A stretch of DNA of 64,000 nt, taken from assembly GCA_965202735.1 (NCBI GenBank), contig OZ241844.1:4030001-4094000 (forward strand). Direction: 5' to 3'. The translations under genes were made by a program, and so were the position numbers. This stretch comes from HK1 sp965202735. GTDB lineage: Bacteria; Pseudomonadota; Gammaproteobacteria; HK1. Of the stretch, positions 1 to 11,571 are shown in pieces. The notes beneath the pieces were generated by a model. That model was not told the origin of the DNA. It made no database searches and saw only the letters and a list, made by a program, of their open reading frames with translations. Numbering within the stretch: position 1 is the first letter of the stretch; each line of letters starts with the position of its first letter.

Positions 1-426
1 ACCCACTGCATGGTCTCCCCGGGACTGACCCGGGTACAGATGCGGGTCGCGCCTCCGGGCCGGCTCGGCACCGAGGCCGAGCGCGGCTACGTGCTGATGC
101 ACACCCACACCCCGGTCGACGGCGCCAGCCACGTGTGGCGCTGGGTCGTGAACTTCAGGGCGGGCCTCATGTCGAGAGGCGACCCGAGCGTCTCCGCCGC
201 GACGCGCTTCGGCGAGATGTTCCCGGCGGTGGCGGCCGAGGATCTGTGGGCGCTGGAGAAGCAGCAGCAGATGTTCGACTTCCCCGACGAGGGCTATGCC
301 GAGGTGCACCTGCGCCCCGACAAGGCGCTGCGCCGCGCGCGGCAGATCTTCTCCGCCCTGCTGCGCAAGGAGCGCGAGCCCGCCATGGCCGCGGCGCCGG
401 AGGCGGCGGCAGCCGGCGCGGACTGA
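1..426 (+). CDS. Rieske-type aromatic ring oxygenase, C-terminal part
   Basis: The reading frame is open from the first base, so the gene begins outside the window. The visible 141 residues resemble the C-terminal catalytic domain of VanA-like Rieske non-heme iron oxygenases: a strand with HTHTPVDGASHVWRW, then a helical tail with EKQQQMFD. The N-terminal 2Fe-2S domain and the iron ligands would lie upstream and cannot be seen. These enzymes hydroxylate or demethylate aromatic substrates. The tail is Ala-rich. Family assignment is moderate; the substrate is unknown. Confidence 0.6.
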   Translation, partial: THCMVSPGLTRVQMRVAPPGRLGTEAERGYVLMHTHTPVDGASHVWRWVVNFRAGLMSRGDPSVSAATRFGEMFPAVAAEDLWALEKQQQMFDFPDEGYAEVHLRPDKALRRARQIFSALLRKEREPAMAAAPEAAAAGAD

Positions 427-517
427 CGTCCGCCGCGCGCCGCGATCACGCCGCGCGGCCCGGTCGGGATGCGTCAGCGGGCCCGCGGCCCGGATGCGCG
501 GTGATTCCCCCGCACGG

Positions 518-1066
518 TCACATGCCGCCGAACACCCCCTGCCCCCGCTCGTGGGCGAGCAGCATCGCCTTCCGGTTCAGCCCCCCGCCGTATCCGACGA
601 GGCTGCCGTCGGCTCCGATGACCCGGTGGCAGGGGAGGACGATCGCGATGGGGTTGGCGCCGTTGGCGGCGCCGGCGGCACGGGCCGCGCCGGGGTGTCC
701 GGCCGCCCGGCGGGCGAGCTCGCCGTAGCTCCAGGTCTCGCCGTAGGGGATGCGCGCGAGCTCGGCCCAGACCTTGCGCCGGAACGCGGTGCCCTCGGGC
801 TCCACCGCCATCTCGAACTCCCGCAGCTCGCCCGCGAAGTAGGCTGCGAGCTCCGCGACCTCACGGGCGAGCCCGGCATCGTCGCGGACCCAGTCCGGCC
901 CGGGCGCCAGCGGCTTCGCAGCTCCCCGGCGGGGCGAGTCCGGGCGCGACGGGTCGCGGTCCGGGATGGCGACGTGACGGACCGCGACGTCGTCCCTGGC
1001 GACGAGCAGCCGTCCGATGGGGGATGCGTACCAGGCGTATCTCACGGCGGTGTCCCCGGCCTCCAT
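518..1066 (-). CDS. ogt: Methylated-DNA-protein cysteine S-methyltransferase
   Basis: This is a suicide DNA-repair protein that transfers the alkyl group from O6-alkylguanine to its own cysteine. The 182-residue protein carries the active-site motif LPCHRVIGADGSLVGYGGGL near residues 144-163, preceded by the helix-turn-helix region IPYGETWSYGELARRAG-like. The frame is open further upstream to 1378, but homology starts at MEAGDTAVRYAWY, so the ATG at 1066 was chosen. The length matches the Ogt/MGMT family. It stands alone, convergent with the Rieske gene on its left. Confidence 0.9.
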   Translation of the reverse strand: MEAGDTAVRYAWYASPIGRLLVARDDVAVRHVAIPDRDPSRPDSPRRGAAKPLAPGPDWVRDDAGLAREVAELAAYFAGELREFEMAVEPEGTAFRRKVWAELARIPYGETWSYGELARRAAGHPGAARAAGAANGANPIAIVLPCHRVIGADGSLVGYGGGLNRKAMLLAHERGQGVFGGM

Positions 1067-1128
1067 GCTCCGGTCGTTCGAGTATGCTGTCGCGCGGCGG
1101 GAATGGGAAATCGGGCGGCCGGGAGGGT

Positions 1129-1192
1129 AGTGCCTCGTTCCGGCTCCGGGGTCGTCATGCCGCGGCGAGGAGGAAGGTCGAAACGAGACACT
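1129..1192. repeat. 64-bp inverted-repeat element, copy 1
   Basis: This 64-bp unit begins AGTGCCTCGTT and ends AACGAGACACT, which are near-perfect inverted repeats, with a purine-rich gaggaggaagg block inside. Units of exactly the same length and design occur at 20590-20653 and 48323-48386. It lies between ogt and the lyase gene. No transposase is linked to it. Confidence 0.75.
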
Positions 1193-1306
1193 GTGCCGGC
1201 GAAGGAGGGTCCCGGCTCGACTTGATGCGAAGCGTCCCGGCTCCGGGCCGGGCACCCGCCGGGCGAGGCCGTCCGACCGTTCCGCAACCGCATCGCCGCA
1301 TCGGGC

Positions 1307-1419
1307 GGCGCGATGTTGCCCTGGCGTCGCGGCCCCCCGATGTTCTCGCGGTGAGCCCAATCCAGTCGTCCGCTTCACACGGCGCGGTGTTGACCTGGAG
1401 TCGCGGCCCCAATGTCAGG
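1307..1419. repeat. Imperfect direct repeat, 74-bp spacing
   Basis: Two related stretches starting at 1307 and 1381 share GGCGCGRTGTTGMCCTGG and then a tcgcggcccc block. They form an imperfect direct repeat of about 35 bp with starts 74 bp apart. No gene is visible in this gap, which otherwise holds only copy 1 of the 64-bp element and the 9-bp tandem array. Confidence 0.5.
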
Positions 1420-1455
1420 AGATCGTTCCGCCACGGAGCTCCGCAAGCTCCGAAA

Positions 1456-1500
1456 ACTTCACGAGCTCCACGAGCTTCACGAACTTCACGAACTTCACGA
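1456..1500. repeat. Five 9-bp tandem units before the ArsI-like gene
   Basis: Five consecutive 9-bp units of the form acttcacga (variants gctccacga and gcttcacga) end only 3 bp before the aaggagga ribosome-binding site of the downstream lyase gene. The array therefore lies in the 5' leader or promoter of that gene, where copy-number change could alter expression. Confidence 0.85.
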
Positions 1501-1514
1501 TCAAGGAGGACGCC

Positions 1515-1961
1515 ATGTCCCGGCTGCAGCTTGCAATCAACGTGACCGACCTCGACCGGGCCGTCGAGTTCTACTCCCGGCTGTTCGATACCGCTCCCGC
1601 GAAGGTGAAGCCCGGGTATGCCAACTTCGCGGTCGCGGACCCGCCTCTGAAGCTGGTGCTCTTCGAAGGCCCGGAGGGGGCGACGATCAACCATCTGGGG
1701 GTCGAGGTGGAGACGGCCGAGGAGGTCATGTCGGCCGAGCGGCGCCTGACCGGGGCCGGCCTCGAGACGACGGGCGTCGACGAAACCGTCTGCTGCTTCG
1801 CGGAGAAGGCCGAGACCTGGGTGGTCGACCCCGACGGCGCGCGCTGGGAGTGGTACGTCAAGTCGGGGGATGCCGAGCAGATTCACAACACCATCGTCCG
1901 CAGCCTCCCGAGCGGAGCCGGGCCGGAATCCGCAGCCGTCTCCGACGGGTGCTGCGCATGA
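1515..1961 (+). CDS. ArsI/CadI-type glyoxalase-fold metal resistance protein
   Basis: This is a 148-residue vicinal-oxygen-chelate protein. It opens RLQLAINVTDLDRAVEFYS and has metal-ligand strands INHLGVEV and WVVDPDGARWEWYV. It also has a paired-cysteine motif (VCCFAEKAETW, about residues 95-105) and a terminal GCCA. Paired cysteines in this fold characterise ArsI C-As lyases and the CadI family, so organoarsenical or heavy-metal detoxification is the best guess. A strong aaggagga site at 1503-1510 supports the ATG. No arsR or arsenite pump is adjacent, so function rests on the motif alone. Confidence 0.75.
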   Translation: MSRLQLAINVTDLDRAVEFYSRLFDTAPAKVKPGYANFAVADPPLKLVLFEGPEGATINHLGVEVETAEEVMSAERRLTGAGLETTGVDETVCCFAEKAETWVVDPDGARWEWYVKSGDAEQIHNTIVRSLPSGAGPESAAVSDGCCA

Positions 1962-2025
1962 GACGCGCCGGGGCCGCATCGACACGGCTGCGGCCCGCAC
2001 GCGTCATCACCCCGGGAGGGCTCCA

Positions 2026-2541
2026 GTGCAACGTCTCGAATCGAAGGTCCGTGCGATCCCCGGCTTTCCCAGGTCCGGGGTCGTGTTCCGCGACATCACC
2101 CCGCTGGTGGGCGATCCGGCGATGCTGCGGCTGGCCGTGCATCAGCTCGTCCATCCGTTCATCGGCGAGCCCATCGACGCGGTCGCGGGCATGGAGGCGC
2201 GCGGCTTCATCTTCGGCGCCCTGGCCGCGCAGGAGCTGAGCGTCGGGTTCGTGCCGCTGCGAAAGCCGGGCAAGCTGCCCTACGACGTGCAGGCGGTGTC
2301 GTACGAGCTGGAATACGGCACGGCGTCCCTGGAAGCCCACATCGACGCCATCAATCCCGGCGACCGCATTCTGCTCGTCGACGACCTCATGGCCACCGGC
2401 GGCACCGCGTCCGCAAGCTGCGAGCTCGTCGAACGGCTCGGCGGCGAGATCGCGGCGTGCGCCTTCGTGATCGAGCTCGACGACCTCGGAGGGCGGGCCA
2501 GGCTGCCGGGCCGCCGGGTGCACTCGCTGCTGCACTACTGA
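2026..2541 (+). CDS. apt: Adenine phosphoribosyltransferase
   Basis: This is a purine-salvage enzyme making AMP from adenine and PRPP in the cytoplasm. The 171-residue product has the PRPP-binding loop ILLVDDLMATGGTA (about residues 107-120), the flexible-loop region VPLRKPGKLPYD and the N-terminal FPRSGVVFRDITPL typical of Apt. The frame extends upstream, but the GTG at 2026 follows gggaggg and gives the family's usual length. It follows the ArsI-like gene by 64 bp and may be co-transcribed. Confidence 0.95.
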   Translation: MQRLESKVRAIPGFPRSGVVFRDITPLVGDPAMLRLAVHQLVHPFIGEPIDAVAGMEARGFIFGALAAQELSVGFVPLRKPGKLPYDVQAVSYELEYGTASLEAHIDAINPGDRILLVDDLMATGGTASASCELVERLGGEIAACAFVIELDDLGGRARLPGRRVHSLLHY

Positions 2542-2660
2542 GAGCCCGCGGTCGAGAGCCCGCGGCGCCGTCGCCGCACCGGTCGGCACAGGTGAGCGCA
2601 TGCGGACGAGGAGCCGGTGATTCTCCATCGCTGCGATGCCTCGGCGCCGGAGCAGGCCAA

Positions 2661-2745
2661 ACGCATGCGCACGAGAGGGAGGACCCGGCCGGCGCGCCGG
2701 TGCGGGCGCTCTCCCCGGCAACGCATGCGCACGAGAGGAAGGACC
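2661..2745. repeat. 25-bp direct repeat, second copy holding the SDR ribosome-binding site
   Basis: The 25-bp segment acgcatgcgcacgagagg(g/a)aggacc occurs at 2661-2685 and 2721-2745 with one mismatch and starts exactly 60 bp apart. The second copy supplies the aggaagga Shine-Dalgarno sequence 2 bp before the SDR start codon. The first copy carries an equally good site with no start codon behind it. Confidence 0.85.
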
Positions 2746-2747
2746 TC

Positions 2748-3662
2748 ATGACCGGGATGGTTGAAGGAAAGGTCGCGCTCGTCACCGGCGCCGGACGCGG
2801 CGTCGGAGCCGAGATCGCGAAGATGCTGGGAGCGCACGGCGCGAAGGTGATCGTGAACGACCCGGGCGGCTCCGCCGCCGGCGACGGCGAGGACCGGGGC
2901 CCGGCGCTGGAGACGGTCGCCGCCATTCGCGACGCGGGCGGCGAGGCGGAGGCGAGCTTCGACAGCGTCGCGGACTTCGCCGCCGCGCGGGGGATGGTGG
3001 AGCAGGCGGTCGACCGCTTCGGCGGGATCGACATCGTCGTCAACAACGCGGGGATCCTCCGCGACGCCATCTTCCACAAGATGACCGAGGACGACTGGGA
3101 CGCGGTCATCGGCGTGCACCTCAAGGGGAGCTTCAACACCTCGCGGGCCGCCGCTCCCCGGTTCCGCGCGCAGGGCTCGGGCTGCTTCGTGCACATGACG
3201 TCGACCTCGGGGCTCATCGGCAACCTCGGGCAGGCGAACTACGCCGCGGCCAAGCTCGGCATCGTGGGCCTCTCGAAGTCGATCGCGCTCGACATGGCGC
3301 GGTTCGGCGTGCGCTCGAACTGCATCTCTCCCTTTGCGTGGAGCCGCATGATCGGCACCATTCCGGTCGACGACGAGGCGCAGCGGGCGCGGGTCGGGAA
3401 GCTCAGGCGGATGACTCCCGACAAGGTCGCCACCGTTGGGGTGGCGCTCGCCTCGGACCGCGCCGCCCGCGTCACCGGCCAGATCTTCGCGGTCCGCAAC
3501 AACGAGATCTTCCTGATGAGCCAGTCGAGGCCGCTGCGCGGCCTGCACGAGGGCGCGGGATGGACCCCGGAGTCGGTCCTGGAGCACGCGTTTCCGGCCC
3601 TCGAGTCCCACTTCTACCCCCTCGATCGAAGCGCGGACATCTTCAGTTGGGACCCGGTGTGA
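2748..3662 (+). CDS. SDR-family 3-hydroxyacyl-CoA dehydrogenase-like protein
   Basis: This is a 304-residue short-chain dehydrogenase/reductase. It has the NAD(P) motif VTGAGRGVGAEIA (about residues 12-24), NNAG near residue 98, and a catalytic Ser followed by YAAAK with Tyr-X3-Lys. The N-terminus resembles the FabG-like dehydrogenase unit of peroxisomal multifunctional enzyme type 2, and the protein has an extra C-terminal 60 residues. It starts after aggaagga and is followed 17 bp later by the ketosynthase-like gene. The operon suggests oxidation of a 3-hydroxyacyl-CoA ahead of thiolysis. Substrate unknown. Confidence 0.8.
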   Translation: MTGMVEGKVALVTGAGRGVGAEIAKMLGAHGAKVIVNDPGGSAAGDGEDRGPALETVAAIRDAGGEAEASFDSVADFAAARGMVEQAVDRFGGIDIVVNNAGILRDAIFHKMTEDDWDAVIGVHLKGSFNTSRAAAPRFRAQGSGCFVHMTSTSGLIGNLGQANYAAAKLGIVGLSKSIALDMARFGVRSNCISPFAWSRMIGTIPVDDEAQRARVGKLRRMTPDKVATVGVALASDRAARVTGQIFAVRNNEIFLMSQSRPLRGLHEGAGWTPESVLEHAFPALESHFYPLDRSADIFSWDPV

Positions 3663-3679
3663 CAGGTGGTCCGGCCGCG

Positions 3680-5161
3680 ATGAGCGCCGGCATCCATGCC
3701 TTCGGGGGCTACGTCCCGAGGCTGCGCCTTCAGCGCCGGGTGATCGCCGAGGCCAACACCTGGTTCAACCCCGCCCTCCGGGCCCTCGGCCGGGGCGAGC
3801 GCGCCATCGCCGGATGGGACGAGGACGCGATCACGATGGCGGTCGAGGCCGCGCGCGACTGCCTCGCGCGGCGCGGGCGCGAAGGGATCGCGCAAGTCGT
3901 CCTCGCCTCCACCACCCTGCCGTTCCAGGACCGCCAGAACGCCGGCGTCGTCGCCGAGGCCCTGCACCTGGCCGGCGCGCTGGGCACGCTGGACGTGGCC
4001 GGCTCGCAGCGGGCCGGCACATCGGCGCTCATGGCCGCGTTCCGGGTCGCCATGGGCGGCGGCGGACCGGTGCTCGTGACGAGCGCCGAGAAGCGCCGGA
4101 CCAGGGCCGCGAGCCCGCTGGAGCTCACCACCGGCGATGCGGCCGCGGCCCTGCTCGTGGGCGAGGGCGACGGCGTCGCGAAGCTGCTCGGGCAGGCCAC
4201 GTTCTCCACCGACTTCGTCGATCACTACCGCGGGCAGGACGAGCGTTTCGACCACGTGTGGGAAGAGCGGTGGGTACGCGACGAGGGACTCATGCGGATC
4301 GTCCCGCGGGCGGTCGGCCCCGCGCTCGACGCCGCCGGCCTCGATGCCGGTGCGATCGACCACTTCTGCTTCCCGTCCCCGGTGCGCCGCGCCGGCGCAA
4401 GCGTCGCGAAGCGGCTCGGGCTGGCCGAGCGCAGCGTGCGCGACAACCTCCAGGGGCGGTGCGGCGAGGCGGGGGCGGCCCACCCGCTGGTGATGCTCGC
4501 GCACGCGCTGGAGGACGCGGCGCCGGGAGAGCGGATTCTCGTCGTCGGGTTCGGGCAGGGATGCGACGCGCTCGTGCTCGAAGCCACCGGCGCGCCCGCG
4601 GCGGCCCCCGAGCGGGGGATATCGGGCTGTCTCCGGCGCGGGCGCGCGGACACCGGCTACCACCGCTACCTCGGCGTCAACGACCTGGTCGCCCTGGAGC
4701 ACGGACTGCGCTCGGAGACGGACCGCCGGACCGGCCTGACCACGCTCTACCGGAACCGCGGGACGGTGCTCGGGCTCATCGGCGGGAAGTGTTCGCGGTG
4801 CGGCACCCTCCAGTTCCCGAAGTCGAACGTCTGCGTCAACCCCAACTGCCACGCCGCGGACACGCAGCGGGACCATCCGTTCTCGGAGATGCGGGCGACG
4901 GTCCGCTCCTGTACCGCGGACCGCCTGACCTACTCCGTGGCGCCGCCCGCGTACTACGGCATGGTGCAGTTCGAGGAGGGCGGCCGGGCGATGGTCGACT
5001 TCACCGACATCGACGCGGACGGGGCGCCCGGCGTCGGAGAGCCGATGCGGATGGTGTTCCGGGTCAAGGACTACGACCCCGGGCGCGGCTTCCGCCGCTA
5101 TTTCTGGAAGGCGACGCCGGCCGGCGACGGCGCGGCGGCGCCGCGGACCGAGGGAGGCTGA
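3680..5161 (+). CDS. HMG-CoA-synthase/KAS III-like protein fused to DUF35 zinc-ribbon OB fold
   Basis: This is a 493-residue two-domain protein. Residues 1 to about 310 are a thiolase-fold, HMG-CoA-synthase-like condensing domain (IHAFGGYVPRLRLQRRVI at the start, TTGDAAAALLVG in the middle). From about residue 365 comes a rubredoxin-like zinc ribbon with CSRC and CVNPNC pairs, and then an OB fold of the DUF35 acyl-CoA-associated type. The usual condensing cysteine is not obvious: the expected site reads AGSQRAGTSAL. The C-terminal part may assemble with the thiolase encoded 3 bp downstream. Domain identity is good; the reaction is unknown. Confidence 0.75.
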   Translation: MSAGIHAFGGYVPRLRLQRRVIAEANTWFNPALRALGRGERAIAGWDEDAITMAVEAARDCLARRGREGIAQVVLASTTLPFQDRQNAGVVAEALHLAGALGTLDVAGSQRAGTSALMAAFRVAMGGGGPVLVTSAEKRRTRAASPLELTTGDAAAALLVGEGDGVAKLLGQATFSTDFVDHYRGQDERFDHVWEERWVRDEGLMRIVPRAVGPALDAAGLDAGAIDHFCFPSPVRRAGASVAKRLGLAERSVRDNLQGRCGEAGAAHPLVMLAHALEDAAPGERILVVGFGQGCDALVLEATGAPAAAPERGISGCLRRGRADTGYHRYLGVNDLVALEHGLRSETDRRTGLTTLYRNRGTVLGLIGGKCSRCGTLQFPKSNVCVNPNCHAADTQRDHPFSEMRATVRSCTADRLTYSVAPPAYYGMVQFEEGGRAMVDFTDIDADGAPGVGEPMRMVFRVKDYDPGRGFRRYFWKATPAGDGAAAPRTEGG

Positions 5162-5164
5162 GCC

Positions 5165-6370
5165 ATGGCAACGGGGATTCGCGACCGGGTCGCCATCCTG
5201 GGGATGGGGTGCTCGAAGTTCGGGGAGCGCTGGAACGACAACGCCGAGGACCTGATGCACGAGGCGTTCGGCGAGGCGCTCGCCGACGCCGGCATCGAGC
5301 GGGACCGCATCGAGGCGGCGTGGCTCGCAACCGCCATCGAGGAGCAGCACACCGGCAAGTCCGGGCTCCCCCTCGCCATCGCGCTCCGCCTGCCGTACAT
5401 CCCGGTCACGCGGGTTGAGAACTACTGCGCGAGCGGATCGGAGGCGTTCCGCGGCGCGGTCTATGCGGTGGCGTCCGGGGCGTGCGACATCGCGCTCGCG
5501 CTCGGGGTGGAGAAGCTCAAGGACACCGGCTACGGCGGCCTGCCGCAGCGCACCCGCGGTGCGGTGAACGACCTCTGGTGGGCGAACTTCTCCGCCCCCG
5601 GCGCGTTCGCGCAGCTCGCCTCCGCCTACCGGACCCGGCACGAGGTCCCCGCACGGGACCTGAAACGGGCCATGGCCCACGTCTCGGTCAAGAGCCACGA
5701 CAACGGCGCGAAGAACCCGAAGGCGCACCTGCGCAACCGCATCGACGAGGACCGGGTGCTGAACGCGCCGATGGTCGCGGAGCCGCTCGGGCTGTTCGAC
5801 TGCTGCGGCGTCTCGGACGGCGCGGCGTGCGCGATCGTCACCACCCCGGCGATCGCCCGCTCGCTCGGCAGGAAGGACCTCGTCACCGTGAAGGCGCTCC
5901 AGCTCTCGGTCTCGAACGGGACCGAGGCCCAGCACAACTCATGGGACGGCAGCTACTTCATGACCACCCGCAAGGCGGCGGAGCGCGCCTACGAGGAGGC
6001 GGGAATCGCGAACCCCCGCGAGGAGCTGAGCCTCGTCGAGGTCCACGACTGCTTCTCCATCACCGAGCTCGTCACGATGGAGGACCTCCACATCTCGCCC
6101 GAAGGCGGCGCGGTGAAGGACGTGATGGACGGCTTCTTCGATGCCGACGGCCCGCTGCCCTGCCAGATCGACGGGGGCCTGAAGTGCTTCGGGCACCCCA
6201 TCGGCGCCTCGGGGCTGCGCATGATCTACGAGCTCCACCTCCAGATGCTCGGACGCGCGGGAGAGCGCCAGCGCGGGCAGGAGCCGGTGCTGGGACTCAC
6301 CCACAACCTCGGCGGGTTCCCGCACCAGAACGTCTGCTCGGTGGTGATCGTCGGCCGGGAGGGCGTCTGA
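5165..6370 (+). CDS. Thiolase-family acetyl-CoA acyltransferase
   Basis: This 401-residue thiolase is of the SCP2/lipid-transfer type. The nucleophile is in VENYCASGSEAF (Cys near residue 88), with the catalytic HPIGASG near residue 343 and a C-terminal THNLGGFPHQNVCS. It cleaves 3-ketoacyl-CoA to acetyl-CoA and a shortened acyl-CoA, or condenses in reverse. Its ATG is 3 bp after the stop of the DUF35 fusion gene, so translation is probably coupled. Thiolase plus DUF35 partner is a recurrent pairing in steroid and fatty acid degradation operons. Specificity cannot be read from sequence. Confidence 0.88.
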   Translation: MATGIRDRVAILGMGCSKFGERWNDNAEDLMHEAFGEALADAGIERDRIEAAWLATAIEEQHTGKSGLPLAIALRLPYIPVTRVENYCASGSEAFRGAVYAVASGACDIALALGVEKLKDTGYGGLPQRTRGAVNDLWWANFSAPGAFAQLASAYRTRHEVPARDLKRAMAHVSVKSHDNGAKNPKAHLRNRIDEDRVLNAPMVAEPLGLFDCCGVSDGAACAIVTTPAIARSLGRKDLVTVKALQLSVSNGTEAQHNSWDGSYFMTTRKAAERAYEEAGIANPREELSLVEVHDCFSITELVTMEDLHISPEGGAVKDVMDGFFDADGPLPCQIDGGLKCFGHPIGASGLRMIYELHLQMLGRAGERQRGQEPVLGLTHNLGGFPHQNVCSVVIVGREGV

Positions 6371-6427
6371 TCCGGGAGGCCACCGTCCGGCCACCGTCCG
6401 GCCCTTCGAGATTGGCCCTTTGCCGGG

Positions 6428-6477
6428 CCGGAGACGTTCCCGAACCGGCGGACCGGAGATGTTCCCGAACCGGCGGG
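6428..6477. repeat. Two 25-bp tandem units between convergent genes
   Basis: Two adjacent 25-bp units, ccggaga(c/t)gttcccgaacc followed by ggcgg, fill the gap between the thiolase and the PLP gene, which end facing each other. A shorter ggccaccgtcc duplication precedes them. No T-run is present, so a terminator role is not shown. Confidence 0.7.
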
Positions 6478-6495
6478 CCCCGATTCGGGAGCGGC

Positions 6496-8004
<1,509 letters not shown>

Positions 8005-8313
8005 GTCCGTTCCATGTTCACTGCCGGTTGTCGCCCCGAGGTGTCCGGCCGGCCCAGGCGCTGCCGATGCTGCGTTCCATGTTCCATCCCGACTGTCACC
8101 CCATCGCGGCGCACGGCCGCCCCGGCCGGCGCCCTCGCTGTCGCGCAGCGCCACGAGGACGAGGGCGAAGGCGAAGGCGAAGGCGAAGGCGAGGATAGGA
8201 GCTTCGGCCGCCGATGTCAGGCGGCGGCTGCGTGATCACGAGCACCGGGGCAACTGACATACAATGCACCTGACGGTCCGCGATCAATCCGCGACCGATG
8301 CGTGACTGGCCCT

Positions 8314-8385
8314 GGAATCCGGGACGCGGTGCGGAATGGAATCCGGGACGCGGTGCGGAATGGAATCCGGGGCGCGATGCGGAAT
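8314..8385. repeat. Three 24-bp tandem units upstream of hsdM
   Basis: Three head-to-tail copies of a 24-bp unit (ggaatccgggacgcggtgcg followed by gaat) end 17 bp before the hsdM start codon. The first two are identical and the third has two changes. A short gaaggc hexamer array lies just upstream at about 8166-8191. The gap between the PLP gene and hsdM, about 8005-8401, otherwise shows no gene. Confidence 0.9.
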
Positions 8386-8401
8386 GGGAACAGGAGTGCG
8401 C

Positions 8402-9924
<1,523 letters not shown>

Positions 9925-9928
<4 letters not shown>

Positions 9929-11451
9929 CTGACCGCCTGCATCTCGAGCCGAAGCATCGGGCCATCCTCGAGGCGCTGCTGCGGGAGCACCTGCCGGATG
10001 TGGAGGTGTGGGCCTATGGCAGCCGCGTCAACGGACGGAGCCATGACGGCAGCGATCTCGACCTCGTGCTGCGCGGTCCGCGGTTGGAGGAAATTCCGAT
10101 CGAACGGCTCGTGGATTTCGAAGAGGCGGTGCGGGAATCGAGCATCCCCTTCCTGGTCGAGGCCCGGGACTGGGCGAGGGTGCCGGAGCGGTTTCATCGG
10201 GAGATCGAACAGAATCAGGTAGTGCACTTGAGACCATCACGCTGTGCTGGATGTTGGCCGACGGTCCGTCTTGGTGATCATGTTGATTCTTGCTTGGGTA
10301 AGATGCTCGATCAAAAGAAAAATCGTGGAGAGCTATTTCCTTACCTTGGGAATAAAAATGTCCGGTGGGGGAGTTTTGAGATCAGAGAACTGAGTGAGAT
10401 GCGTTTTGAGATCCATGAGCATGAACGATACGAGTTGAAGTACGGCGACCTTGTCATTTGTGAAGGTGGAGAACCAAGTCGCTGTGCCATCTGGAAAGAC
10501 GAAATTCCGGGCATCAAAATACAGAAGGCACTTCATCGAATCCGATCTATAGATAAATTGGATAATCAGTTCCTTTATTATTGGTTTCTTATGGCAGGTC
10601 GGAGCAGTGCACTGGAACCCTACTTTACGGGGACAACTATCAAACATTTAACTGGAAAATCTTTAGCTGAACTTAAAGTACCATTACCCTCAAAATCGGA
10701 ACAACATGCCATCGTCCATATCCTCGGCACACTGGACGAAAAAATCGAACTGAACCGGCGGATGAACCGGACGCTGGAGGCGATGGCGCGGGCGATCTTC
10801 AAGGATTGGTTCGTCGATTTCGGATCAACTCGTGCTAAAGAAGCGGGACGCACTCCATACTTGACCCCGGAACTCTGGGAGCTATTTCCCGATGCCCTCG
10901 ACGATGAGGACAAGCCGGAAGGATGGACGAAGGGCACCCTTGCGGATATCGCCAAGTCTCCGAAGCGCGGCATCAGTCCCTCTGATGTTTCTCAGAGCAC
11001 GCCGTACATCGGCTTGGAGCATATGCCGCGCCGCTCGATTGCACTCTCGGAGTGGGCAGGCGCGGGGAAAGTCAAGAGCAACAAGACTCAATTCAATAGA
11101 GGAGAGATTCTGTTCGGGAAGCTGCGGCCATACTTTCATAAGATCGGTGTTGCTCCCTTGGACGGAATTTGCTCGACCGACATTGTAGTTGTGGTTCCTC
11201 GTGCGCAGGAGTGGAGAGCATTTGCAGTTGCCTGCCTGTCCTCGGATGAGTTCGTGAATTACACGGACCGGACATCAACCGGCACCAGGATGCCGCGTAC
11301 TAGCTGGAAGACAATGGCGCAATTCAAGATGTGCCTTCCATTGGAAGAGGCGGCTTGCGCCTTTCAGAGACTGGCAGAACCATTGATTGAACGTATAAGC
11401 GCAAATGGTAACTACTCACCCGATCTTAGGAGGTGTCCGAAGGATTCGTAG
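9925..11451 (+). CDS. MNT-type nucleotidyltransferase fused to type I specificity subunit HsdS
   Basis: One 508-residue frame joins two proteins. Residues 1 to about 100 are a minimal nucleotidyltransferase with VEVWAYGSRVNGRSHDGSDL and the SDLDLVL metal site. From about residue 108 follows an HsdS specificity subunit. TRD1 runs to about residue 255, the central conserved helix includes EQHAIVHILGTLDEKIELNR, and TRD2 runs to about residue 480. GC content falls sharply after about 10240, marking transferred HsdS sequence. The C-terminal helix is cut at SANGN by the left end of an IS66-type element, so the final residues are IS-derived. HsdS may instead start internally at GTG/TTG near 10222-10228. 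Confidence 0.7.
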
Positions 11452-11571
11452 AGCGCGAAGCGGCCGCTTCGCCCAAGGGACGCCAAGCGGCTTCGTAGGT
11501 CGGTCGTTGACAGCATAGGAACGCGGCACTATGGTACGGCTCCCATACAGGGGGATGGGAGCACGACGCGG

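Noticed and set aside
3614..5935. A 773-codon minus-strand open frame
   Set aside because: It is antisense to the condensing enzyme-DUF35 and thiolase genes. High GC content gives long antisense frames and its Arg/Ala/Gly-rich translation has no domain.
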